DNA of 64,000 bases from Chlorops oryzae (taxonomy: Eukaryota; Arthropoda; Insecta; Diptera; Chloropidae), in assembly GCA_020466095.1 (NCBI GenBank), contig CM035808.1, forward strand, positions 54,274,073-54,338,072. The letters run 5' to 3'. How positions within the stretch are numbered: position 1 is the first letter of the stretch; every line of letters begins with the position of its first letter. The notes under the pieces are model-generated. The model did not search any database. It was not told the DNA's origin and saw only the letters and a program-made list of their open reading frames with translations. Shown here piece by piece: positions 1 to 9,846 of the stretch. The position numbers and the translations under genes are program-made.

Positions 1-2665
1 TATGGCCGCCCGACAATACGTCATCGACATGAGTTTCATTTTTTAAAATGAACGCAGCTCGGGGAGCCGCATCGCCAGTGTCGTCGGCGAACTGGTGTAG
101 GGTTCGGATGGCCAAATATGGTGCACAATTCACTCCGAAGGTGACCGTCTTCAGCTTGAAATCCATGACCGGTGCGGTAGGATCATCTCGGAACAAAATT
201 CGTTGAAATGTGCGATCCGCTTTGTGGACCAAAATTTGGTGGTACACTTTTTCAATGTCGCCGTTGAAAACGAATCGATAGGTGCGCCAATTGAGCAACA
301 AGATAACTAAGTCGACTTGTAGAACTGGGCCCACATGCAGCACATCATTCAGGGATGACTTGGCGGTGGTTTTCTGGGATGCGTTGAAAACCACTCTCAC
401 CTTGGTAGAGGTACTCTCTGGTTTAACAACCGCGTGATGAGGCAGATGAAACCAAGAGCAGCTTCCGTTGTGGGAGATTTCAAAAGGGGGCGTGGCCGGT
501 TCTATATGACCACTTGTGATATATTCTCGTAGTACGCCATTGTAAGTTTCATGCATCGCGGGTTGTCGTTGGAGTCTCCTTTCCAAACACGTATATTGCC
601 TGAGCGCCAGTGATCGAGACGCGCCAAGGTGCAAAGAAAATTTAGAAAATTGTTCTTTAAATGGCAATCGAACGACATATCTACCATCGGTGTTGCGAAC
701 GGTGGTTCGGGAGTACAATTTGTCACAGTATTCGTCTTCGGGAGAAGCCGGAAGTTTCTGAGGTATCTCTTCTTGTTCCCAAAAGCTCTTGAGAAGATCA
801 TGAAGCGACTCCGTCGGCTCCGTGATGGTAGTGCATGTGGCGAACGATTGCGTCGACTCGCCAAAGATACGGCCACTAAGGTACCATCCGAATACGGAGT
901 TTTGAGCCAACAGACTGCCTCCGATGTTGACCCGAAGTCCCGACAGCGTGATTTTCAGGAGAAGATCCGATCCAACGACCATGTCGATGCGCCCTGGATC
1001 CATGAAGTGTGGATCGGCCAACTCCAGAGAAGCTAATTCTGTGGAGTCCACATATCGTGCTCGTGACGATGGCAGCCAATTTGTTAATTTTGGTAGTACG
1101 ACGGCCGCCACCTTCTCTTGGAATTGGGAGCGCGGGGATTCCAGAGTGAGCACGCATTCCCTTTTCTTCGTTTGTGACGACTGCCCGCCCATGCCGGACA
1201 CGGTGCAAATTTTGGCGTGGGTGGGCAGTTTGAGCTGCAGTTGCATGCGCTCCGTTATAAATGTTCATTGAGAGCCCTGATCCAGGAGCACCCTCACAGT
1301 GAACCGCTCGCCCTGATGGAGGATGTGCGCGAGGGCAGTAGGCAATAGGACCTGAGTGTGGCTGTCAGCCACATGTGCGTTGGTTTGATGGGAGGAAATC
1401 GAAGCTCCAATTGGGGACGGTGACGTCGCCGATGATGCAACAGCGGAGCTCGTTGTCGATTGGCCGGGGGTCTGGGAGGACGGAGGAGAAGCATCATTCG
1501 GTGAGACCGCGGGAGCATGTCCATGAAGCAGCGTGTAATGCCGCTTCTTACACTGCGCACAACGATAGGGGCTGGTACATTTTGCCGAGCGATGGGAGGC
1601 AGTTAAACAATTATAACATCTCTTATTTTGCGTAATAAATCTATGACGATCGTCGACCGTCATTTCCAAAAATTGTGGGCACTGTCGCAGTGCGTGATCA
1701 TTTCCACACAGGTGGCACACGTTCGCCGTCAGTTCACGAGCCAGAAAGACGTTCGTAGGTGGTGAAGAAGGAGTCAATGAGGGGGCGTAGTGGCTGAGGG
1801 CGGTGAAATTGGCAATGCGTTCAGCGATCTCGAAGCGTCTTTGCATGAATTCCTTCATTTGTTGCCACGTAGGAGGTTCCCGTTGAGATGAAAGCGAATG
1901 CTCCCAGTCCAGCACGGCTTGAGCAGGTAGACGCCGAGCGCAAAAATGCACCAAAATGGGATCCACCAAATTCACGACTCCTTCACTTTTCATCACGGCG
2001 AGGCTATCGTTGACAGTGGACAGGAGTTGTAAAATCGCCCCACTTGTCTCTTCTTTAATGTCTGGCAAGTCGAAGAGAAGCTTAAGTTGGATATCAATGA
2101 GCAATCGTCGATTCTCATACCACGCCTTGAGAGCTTACCACGCGTCATCGAACCTCCCTTCACTTGGGGGAAATCCTCTAACAATTTGGTTGGCCGCACC
2201 TGACGTCTTATCGGGAAGGTGGATGAGTCGCTGGACCGGACCAATGCTGGAGTTGTGGATATACAAGATCTTGAAGCGATCGCGGAATGCTGGCCACTCA
2301 TTATAACCGCCGGCAAACACCTTTACGTCACACAATGGAACTCTGAAGCTGGTATCGATTTCGGTTTCTCGAACGCGTGGCATGTGTGTACTGTACAACG
2401 GAGCCGGACACGAAAATGCCTCGTAGTACAAAGCGCGGCATTCCTCCATAATGGCTGATAAATTTTCGTAGGCGGCTGAATCCGTTCCGCTTCCTAGGCA
2501 TACTTCGTCAAAAACCTTGCACAGATCCTTCCACTGGAGCTCGAGGTCCTCCAGATGCGCATCCAATCTGAATCGCGAAGAATTCAACCCCTCATGTCTG
2601 TCATTCCATGAGCACAATTTTTTAAATATCTCTACAATGTGGTTCAATTTCGCGGTAGAAGTCAT
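1..2665 (-). pseudogene. BEL/Pao gag-pol polyprotein, broken and partial
   Basis: Translation from the start at 2665 shows a capsid-like gag. Cys/His clusters CHLCGNDHALRQC and CYNCLTASHRSAKC follow, with a third CAQC cluster, at about 1740-1560. The protease motif LLDQGSQ lies near 1268, and reverse transcriptase ends at the edge with HVDDVLSGG. The frame is open across the whole stretch except for three lesions: an in-frame TAA at 2135-2137 inside gag, an in-frame TGA at 1265-1267 directly after the protease motif (probably CGA to TGA), and a one-base frameshift near 590 just before the reverse-transcriptase core. Most of the 1-1260 region reads as protease-to-RT linker and RT in two frames. 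Retrotransposition in cis is not expected. The family assignment is firm; lineage within BEL/Pao is not determined. Confidence 0.85.
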
Positions 2666-3358
2666 GTCGATGATTGTCTTGGCTCGATGTATGAATTTTA
2701 CCTGTTACGCTTGAACAACCAAATACTAACCTTCACAACCAACCTTCCACGTAAATTTTATTGCCGCAATGAAATTCAAATTGTTTGAATATAAGTCAGG
2801 CTTTATTTAAATTGGTAAGCTAGTACACCAATCAATTTAGCAAATACGCAAATAAAAAAGCAGTCGAAATTTAATTGTCAACTCTTTATTTCTCAAAAGG
2901 CTAGCCAGTGCAACCTACTAATAATTTTCGCATACGAAAGAAATCCGCTTTGCTTCGCACGCCAACTGCGAATTCAAATCGAAAAAATCAAACAGCGACC
3001 AAAAAAAACAAACGGTCGCAGCGCTGCGATATAGCTGACCAACGTGCTTGTCTTTTTATTTGCTTTGTCTTCTCTTTGCTCACGTGCAAACGCCGTTAGG
3101 CCTATCAACTGAAGACACACAGCAACGCAAATATACCCACTGGTCACCCCGCTACCGCTCACCTTTTGGTTTCCCCTTGCCACGAGAGAGAGACAGGCAC
3201 TTTAGTTCGAATGAGAAAAAAAACCTTCCAAGCACTGCACTTCCAATGTCCGTTAGACTTTGAAGGGCACTGGAAGGCTCACACCGCGTGCACTGGAATG
3301 GGCTCTGGATGGAATTTTTTCTCCCAGAAGCCAGGGCTCCTGGACACAGGATCGCCAA

Positions 3359-4020
3359 TGTTTTGGCCCGTAAAGCTTTATTGGTCTTGCGACCGAAATG
3401 GGGCAAAGGGAAATCGTTGGTAGGTCAATAAAAATCACGTACCTTGGTTGCTGTTGATTCAGCTGCTGTCGCGGTTGACGTCGCTTCTGTCGTGGTGCTT
3501 TCAGTAGCGTTGAAGTCTGTTGAGGCAATTGAGCTCGGGGAGACGGGCTTTCAGCTGACTGAATCCAAGACGCTGATGAAAGGATGTCGATGAGGAGGTA
3601 TCGCTGGTAGCACTATTGGCAATAATATTTTGGTTTTCGATGATTAAAACGCGAACGCGGCCCGTACGGGTACTTTGAATTTCGGATTGCGGATCGGTTA
3701 TTTTTCGCGAACTTGTCATTTCGAAATCTACTTGATTATTAATTTTGAACTTGACCGTTTTTGCCAGTCTAGCCCAGCGGGAAAAAGCGTGAGCAGCTGT
3801 GCTAGGAGTGCTGTCCTCCTTTTTCCCGTTTTTTCGCCGCTGGTGGGATCTGGCTGCGTAGCGACAGCGGCAAAAAACGGACAATATGAATACTGAGATG
3901 TTTTTAACCAACAATACCGCTTACCCATTTCGTACTGCATATTATTTTCAATATCTTCTGCTTGGAAATGATGCATACAAATGTGCAAGTTTTCCCGCGC
4001 ACATTCATGTAAACAAAACA
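3359..4020 (-). repeat. Putative 5' LTR of the BEL/Pao element
   Basis: On the minus strand the inferred LTR begins TGTTTTG and ends CCAAAACA, short inverted termini that fit TG...CA. It is followed at once by TTGGCGATCC, which resembles a primer-binding site. The partner LTR is outside the window, so both borders are inferred from termini only, and the 5' border is the weaker of the two. Confidence 0.4.
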
Positions 4021-4251
4021 CATCTGATTTCGACGTTGCCAACGCAAATATTATCTCGGTGACGTCACGAAAATTTTGAAAGTTTTGGAAATACGGTACC
4101 CTGCAATACCTTCTATTCTATATACCTTGGTTCCCAGCGACTACATATCAAACAAAAACTGTGGCAGAAAACACACCCAACTGAAACGCTTTTCAATTTC
4201 AGTTCAGTTTCGGTTCGAAGCAACTACACGGCTTAAGACGGAAAGTTCTGA

Positions 4252-5293
4252 CTCCCGATACTACAGTGCATACTTAAGGTCTCCTTATCACTTAAGTAAG
4301 GCTTTAGTCTGAAAAGCATTTTAACAGTACAAATATTAGTATTCGTCAAATAAGTTTTTAAATTAATTTAAAGGAAGAATTTCACTAATTTTACATATTT
4401 AAAAAATATATAAACAAAAAATATAGGTGTTTTTAAATTTTGCCTGTCAAAAACAATTTTCCTAAGTTTTGGATAAAAATTTGCTGTTAAAACGCTTGAC
4501 ACTTAAGGTGTTCTTAAGGGGACCTTCTGGTCTAGAGCACGAAAATTTTGGGTATTTTCATGATTTTTTTTTGGTATTAAGCCAAACAAAAAACGGTTTT
4601 CTAAGTATGCAGGCTTATTATATTCTTTATTGACAAAAAATAAAATATGCTGTTGTAATTTTTTTTTTTTTTTGGTATTTTAAAAATGGAGATGAAATGG
4701 ACCCTCTTTAAAAAAGTACCTCCGTGGTGTGAAAGATTTGGGCAGTTCTGGTAATCAGAAAAAAAAAAAATGTTATTAATCAGAATGAATGCGGCTATGG
4801 CAAGAACAAGAACAAAAAAAAATTTTTTTAAATTGACAAAATGGCGCAATTTTTCATTTCAACCATCAAAAACTCCCCTTTTTTTGACCATTTTTTAATG
4901 AAAAATATGAAGTTCTTAAAATAAAAATTCGATTCTAGTTCGGGCCATAGCCATTGATGTTATGAATAATATATAAAAATTCCAGACGAATCGGTTGTAT
5001 GGTTTTTTTGTTTTCATCCACACCAGGTCAAAAAAAGTGGTTTTGAGATAAACGCGTTCAAAGTTGCTTTGATCAAGCGCGCTGCGTGCTGTCTCTACCT
5101 ACTAAAACGGCTGTAGCAAAGAAAATATTGTCAATATCTTCACGAAACTTTGCCAGCATATTCTTAAAAGTCTATTCTTCCGAAATATAACAAAAAAATC
5201 AATTTTCAAAAAATTCTAGACCAGAAGGTCCCCTTAATTCTTCAAGCTTTCTTATTTTAAGATAGCCTTCAGTATCCACTGTATTATTGGGCT
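4252..5293. mobile_element. MITE copy A, PIF-like termini, holds a nested MITE
   Basis: The ends read CCCGATACTACAGTGCATAC and its imperfect inverted match near 5270-5292. The internal sequence matches, in reverse orientation, the element at 32348-33114 over both flanks of the nested piece. Without the nested 716-bp element it would be about 322 bp. It has no coding capacity. A clean target-site duplication is not visible for this copy; the family is called PIF-like because the other copy has TAA on both sides. Confidence 0.7.
4518..5233. mobile_element. piggyBac-like MITE with TTAA duplication
   Basis: The terminal inverted repeat is GGGGACCTTCTGGTCTAGA at the left and its exact complement at the right. 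TTAA flanks both sides (4514-4517 and 5234-5237), the hallmark of piggyBac-type insertion. The uninterrupted site is preserved in the related MITE at 32348, where a single TTAA joins the same flanks. I see no transposase frame; the interior is AT-rich and non-coding. Confidence 0.85.
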
Positions 5294-5756
5294 TAAGTAT
5301 TTTTAAAAGCGATAAATAAAATAAGAAAAAAAAACTTAAACAACAGCAAAGAAGAATCCGAAAGAGTAAGTGATTAAATCAACGTATCGACACTTTCTTG
5401 CTTTTCTCCCCTTTCATTTTAAGAAGCCAGAAATATAAAACCTTTTTTTCCGGCAATTATGTGGATTTAAAACCAATTTTTTATACAAAATTCTATAAAA
5501 TTATATATCTGTATTACGCTTATTGACCTATAGCGTTCAAAGTATTGGACGGATTTCATAGATATGTATGAGAAATGCTGTATATTTATCTTTTCCTTTG
5601 ACATTCTGACTGAGATTTACACATTTCTAGAGATAATGGGGCGATGACCTAATACTTTAGACAGAATTCAAAAAACCTTTCGTAACGGATTTTTCAAAGC
5701 CGCAAATTATTTTTGAAACTCAATGTATATATTTTGATTCAGCGAAGTAAATGCTA
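5294..5756. other. AT-rich stretch without recognised content
   Basis: No open frame with family resemblance, no inverted ends and no tandem structure could be supported here. Confidence 0.5.
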
Positions 5757-6145
5757 CACCGAGAGAAATTAGAAGAGTGAAATCAACTACTTAGAACAGA
5801 TAAAGTAAGAGTGGTAAAATAAACCGTATTTTTAGTAAAATGCACTAAAAAAGGCAGTCAAATGAACAGTTGAAAAACTGTTACTTTTCATGTTCAAATT
5901 CGCTTTCGTTCACTTCGACGTATAACTTCGCATTCTGATCAATCTTCCTCAGAGGGTTCGATAGCTCAGTGGTTTAAAGTGTGGCCCGACAGACGCGATG
6001 GTCGAGGTTCTATCCCTGCTGGCGGCGAGAGTTTTTCCTAAATTCTTTTTTAATTAAAGTTTTGTTTATTGTTCATAGTATATATAGTTGTTTTCGAGGA
6101 CAAAAATTTTCTCCTAAATTTTTAAGGTTTGAATTTTGAACTCAC
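5757..6145 (+). mobile_element. Truncated TIR element with tRNA-like module, copy 1
   Basis: It starts after a TA with CACCGAGAGAAA and is collinear with the left half of the complete copy at 7057-7898, then diverges near 6145. The shared part includes a tRNA-like module with TAGCTCAGTGG (5962-5972, A-box-like) and GGTTCTATCCC (6006-6016, B-box-like), spaced as in tRNA genes. The right half is missing. Confidence 0.7.
5955..6030 (+). other. tRNA-like module (A/B-box-like), not a functional tRNA
   Basis: A TAGCTCAGTGG box is followed 33 bp later by GGTTCTATCCC. The flanks do not pair into an acceptor stem, and the same module recurs in the element at 7057, so it belongs to the repeat and not to a cellular tRNA gene. 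It may act as an internal pol III promoter; that is inference. Confidence 0.55.
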
Positions 6146-6240
6146 TGTGCATGTGTTAAATAATAAAGATTCAATACTAACAAATATTAAATCAACCATA
6201 CATTTATCTTATTCAATGTTTCTAGTTGTTCTCTACAATA

Positions 6241-6794
6241 CCCAGCGGAAAATCATCTCCTGCATGACAAAGTCACCAGTGATGTCACCGATGACAAATA
6301 GGTGACATTGTCATGCATGACATATTGGAGGACATGTCATCGTGGAGGGATGCTGTTCATGTGCTTGCCTCTCATTGGCTACTGAAATTTAAATAAGGTT
6401 TTCGCGTCAGTTCAGCGTTAGCATGAAGTGGCGTAGATGATGAGTGCTCGACTCTGAATCCGAAGATCGCGTGTTCGATCCCTGGCTGAGGCGAACAAAA
6501 ATTATTAAAAATTGATTTTTAAAATTTTTTGAAATATTCAAAGAGAGCGCAAAGAAGAGAGTTTTCAACTGACCAGCTATGGATTCTATAAATTAACATT
6601 GAGAGAGAAAAGAGCATGTGCTTCTCTTTTGCTTTTTTCGCCATCGCTCCTCCTAGGAGGACATGTCACCGGTGAAATCACTGTCCAACTCCTGTACAAA
6701 TGTCATGCTAGGCGTCCTATGAATTGTCACGCATGCCAGGGTGACTTGTCACTCTGACTTCACCGGTGATGTCAGGGTGACATTTCCCGCTGGG
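6241..6794. mobile_element. TA-flanked MITE with CCCAGCGG termini and a tRNA-like module
   Basis: CCCAGCGGAAAAT at the left faces ATTTCCCGCTGGG at the right. TA lies directly outside each end, as in Tc1/mariner-type insertion. The interior holds many GTGACAT/ATGTCAC words in both orientations and a tRNA-like stretch at about 6429-6500 with GTGTTCGATCCCTG as B-box-like core. No protein is encoded. Superfamily assignment by TA duplication only. Confidence 0.75.
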
Positions 6795-7056
6795 TAAGTA
6801 TTCATTTATAGTAATATTTACCTGTGATTAAAAAATATGAATATTCAGACATGCCCTAGAATCCGAATTTGAAAAAAAAACTCGAAATTTATTGATTTCT
6901 TTTCAATCACTCATTCAAAATCAGAATTATTCCTTTTCAAACGAATTTCGATTTGAAACTAATTCGCATTCCAGACCATAGAAGATTACCTGCATTTTGG
7001 CTATATAATCTGAATTTTTCTGGTTAACGTGTAACGTAATTCCAACTTTAAATGTA

Positions 7057-7898
7057 CACCGAGAGAAATAACAACAGTTAAATCAACTACTTAGAACAGT
7101 TAAAGTAAGAGTGGTCAAATAAACTGTATTCCGCGTTTAATGCACTGAAAAAGGCAGTCAAATGAACAGTTGAAAAACAGTTACTTTTTATGTTCAAATT
7201 CGCTTTCGTTCACTTAGACGTATAAGTTCGCATTCTGATCAACCGTCTCCGGAGTTTTCGATAGCTCAGTTGTGTAAGCTGTGACTCGACACCCGTGAGC
7301 TTCGGGGTTCTATCCCTGCTGGCGGCAGGAATTTTTCTGAACTTTTTTATTTTAATTACAGTTTTTTTTTTGTTCAGAGTGTAGTTGTTTTGGAAGACAA
7401 AAATTTTCTCCTAAATTTTTAAGGTTTTAATTTATAAAATTTTTTTTTTAATGGTTCATTTTTAAGCAAAAAATTTTGGGAGTGAAACAATTCCTTAAGC
7501 ACGTTCCCCATAAGCTAAAGTGAGCATTTTGACCAACAAATTAAATTCGTTCGTTTAGCGTAACGGTTAAGACGTTCGCCCAGCGAAGTGGAGGTCAGCG
7601 GTTCAAGGCTCGGTCGAGCCGAGAAAATTTAAATAGATGAAAGAGAAAAAGATGTAAATAGAAACAAATAAATAAAGAAAAATATAATAATTTAATAAAA
7701 AAAAAAAAATATTAATAAAAGAAGATAAAAAAAAGTCAAAGCAAAAAATAGATTTTTTTCCAAGCGGTTGGGGACAGTTGATTTAACCGCGAGACAGTTA
7801 TATCAACCATCAGATAGTTATATCCTTATTGACTGTGTTTGTACTGTTGAATTGACCGCTACTTTTTCAGTTAATATAACTACCTTTTTCTCTCGGTG
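7057..7898. mobile_element. Complete TIR element with two tRNA-like modules
   Basis: The ends CACCGAGAGAAA and TTTCTCTCGGTG are inverted repeats flanked by TA (7055-7056 and 7899-7900). Two different tRNA-like modules lie inside, one in each half: 7255-7330 (TAGCTCAGTTG, GGTTCTATCCC) and 7550-7622 (TTAGCGTAACGG, GGTTCAAGGCT). Between them and after the second one the DNA is AT-rich, with an A-rich stretch at 7620-7740. No coding frame is present. The left half also occurs alone at 5757 and the right half alone at 8690 and 24655, so the element may be a composite of two smaller units. Confidence 0.75.
7550..7622 (+). other. Second tRNA-like module
   Basis: TTAGCGTAACGG (7555-7566) and GGTTCAAGGCT (7600-7610) have A-box and B-box character and spacing. 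The sequence recurs with changes at 8797-8868 and 24735-24815. The flanks do not form a tRNA acceptor stem. Confidence 0.5.
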
Positions 7899-7947
7899 TA
7901 TTTTGTTTTTCCTTTGCAAATGTTAATCAGCTATGTCAATTTAAAAA

Positions 7948-8527
7948 CAGGGCTGCCACACTTGGCTATTTAGTGTCGAAATTTGAGCTGTTTACCTACT
8001 GGCGCATTGGCTCTTTTTTATTGAAATTGGTTCTTTTTCGCAGGGTGCGGAGAACGTTTTAAATACGCTCTTTCATGCACCTTATCTGAGCTTATCAATA
8101 CCCACTGCGAACGTACAAAAAGACCGTTTGTGTCAAAGTATTTGTTTGCTTGATACTTGATACTTGATTGCTTGTTTGCTGAAGTATTTCTCATTGTAAA
8201 ATGCAATCACAAAATAAGCGAATGTGAGAAAGATCGTATTTTTAATCGTTTGCGAGTGAATTTTAGCGCACCCTTCTTTTTCACTTGTTATTCAGCACGT
8301 ATTTTAGATCTGGATATTTACGATTTCCGAAATATACTTTAATCATAACACCTTCATTCAATCATGTCTACATTTATATTTTACTGTTCAAATAAATATA
8401 AAAGATAATATAAAAGATGAAGATATAACATAAATTACTGAAAAAAATACTTTGGTTCTTTTTTAGAGAATTTGGCTCTTTTTTGATATTCTTTTGGCGC
8501 TTTTCGATTTTGTCAAGGGCATCCCTG
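7948..8527. mobile_element. hAT-like MITE with CAGGG ends
   Basis: CAGGGCTGCC at the left faces GGCATCCCTG at the right, a short imperfect inverted repeat of hAT type. The flanking eight bases (TTTAAAAA and TATAAAAT) are similar but not identical, so the duplication is only suggestive. Non-coding. Confidence 0.5.
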
Positions 8528-8689
8528 TATAAAATGTAGCAAGAAGGAACCAATACAAACAAACATACGACACACGGATGTTCACACAGAGTCGTTCTGA
8601 CCCAATTAAAGACGTCTTATTTTTTTTATATGGAGTTTTTATGATAGTTTTGGAATAGGATTTTACGCTGCCGAGCGTATAGATGTTTA

Positions 8690-9204
8690 CACATCAAAAA
8701 TTTTGGGAGTGAAACAAGTCTTTTAGCACGTTTCCCAAAACTTGAGCAACGATAAACTCAAGTGAGCATTTTGACAAACAATTTAAACTCATTCATTTAG
8801 CGTTATGGTTCAGACGTTCGCTCAGCTAACCTGGACTTCAGCTGTTCGAGGCTCGGCCGAGGCGAGAAAATCTAAAGAGATGAAAGAAAAAAAAAACAGA
8901 GTTAGATAAAAACACATAAATAAACAAAAAATATAATAATTAATAATATGAATAACAAGAGATAAATATAAAAAGACAAAGCAAAGAATAAAAATTTGTT
9001 TCCCAGGCGCTGGTGCTAGGAAATTTTCCTTGCGACAGTTGATTTCACCCCACGACAGCTACTGCAACCATCAGGGAGTTATATCCTTATTGACTGCGTT
9101 TGTACTGTTGAGTTGACCGCTAATGAGCATAAGGTAACAACTTACGGAGAACTCGGTTATTTAAACCTGCTTTTTTAGTTAATTAAAACCTTTTTCTTTC
9201 GGTG
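8690..9204. mobile_element. Partial copy 3 of the tRNA-like TIR element (right half)
   Basis: It begins with the AAAATTTTGGGAGTGAAACA word that starts the right half of the complete copy and ends with TTTCTTTCGGTG followed by TA. It carries a tRNA-like module with TTAGCGTTATGG (8797-8808) and TGTTCGAGGCTC (8843-8854). The left terminal repeat is absent. Confidence 0.65.
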
Positions 9205-9298
9205 TACAAATAAAAATCGGTTTCAAATCAAAAGCAAATTTGCTGTTGAGTTGTGTTATTGTAAGTAGGTAGATAGTTTTCACATCTATAAATGTCTT

Positions 9299-9304
9299 TT
9301 TATT
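9299..9304 (-). promoter_or_regulatory. Possible polyadenylation signal of the host gene
   Basis: AATAAA on the minus strand lies about 250 bp past the stop codon of the gene at 9550. In AT-rich DNA this hexamer is common, so support is weak. Confidence 0.3.
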
Positions 9305-9549
9305 AAGTTTTCAATCAACTTTACGCATTTAGTTCCATAAATATGTTGCTTGCATGCAATCGGTTAGAATTCTTTATATAAAGAGCACAGTTTTAGAAAA
9401 TATGAACATGTACATATAATTTGTTTGTCTTTGTTGCCATTTCAAAGTTGGAGAAGCATACATTCTCAAGCATTCTACGAAATATATGTTGAAGCCGTTA
9501 GAATCTAATATTCTGAACCTTCATCATTCGCTTGAGTGAATCTTAGAGT

Positions 9550-9846
9550 CTAATTTGGCTCCGCCTGGTTTTCTGGGTGCCGAAGATTCCGGAGAAAAGC
9601 AATAGTACCACCAGAATTATGGCTTTGATCTGTCCCTTTAATAGCTAACTCCGTTTCGGCTGTATTTGGAACAGCTATTTGGTTTAAATATACGTTTGTT
9701 TTGAGTTCGGTTTTCTGATCAGAAATAGTTTGATGCGCACTTTTGGTATACACATATTGAGCTGTCTGTTCTCGTCCGACAGCGACACGGAACTGCATAC
9801 CCGGTAAAGCATATCCTATTGGTATATGTAACGTTTGCTGTGTCAC
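9550..9846 (-). CDS. Terminal coding exon of the unrecognised host gene
   Basis: The acceptor TTTCTACAG precedes GTGACACAGC in phase 0. The exon encodes 98 residues beginning VTQQTLHIPIGYALPG and ends at a stop codon. Confidence 0.7.
   Translation of the reverse strand: MTQQTLHIPIGYALPGMQFRVAVGREQTAQYVYTKSAHQTISDQKTELKTNVYLNQIAVPNTAETELAIKGTDQSHNSGGTIAFLRNLRHPENQAEPN

Larger units (their letters stand above)
1..4020 (-). mobile_element. BEL/Pao-type LTR retrotransposon, 5' part
   Basis: Reading on the minus strand, the order is a putative LTR (3359-4020), an untranslated leader of about 690 bp (2666-3358), and a gag-pol frame that runs off the left edge of the window inside reverse transcriptase. 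The BEL/Pao assignment rests on a long gag with three zinc-binding clusters, an aspartic protease of the LLDQGSQ type, and an HVDD reverse-transcriptase active site. The other LTR and the integrase must lie left of the window. The coding frame carries two stops and a frameshift, so this copy cannot move by itself. Confidence 0.85.

Noticed and set aside
4601..4849. Hydrophobic 82-codon minus-strand protein
   Set aside because: It is AT-rich chance coding within the TTAA-flanked MITE.
5955..6030. A true tRNA gene
   Set aside because: The A-box and B-box words are good, but the ends do not pair into an acceptor stem and the same module recurs within repeats.
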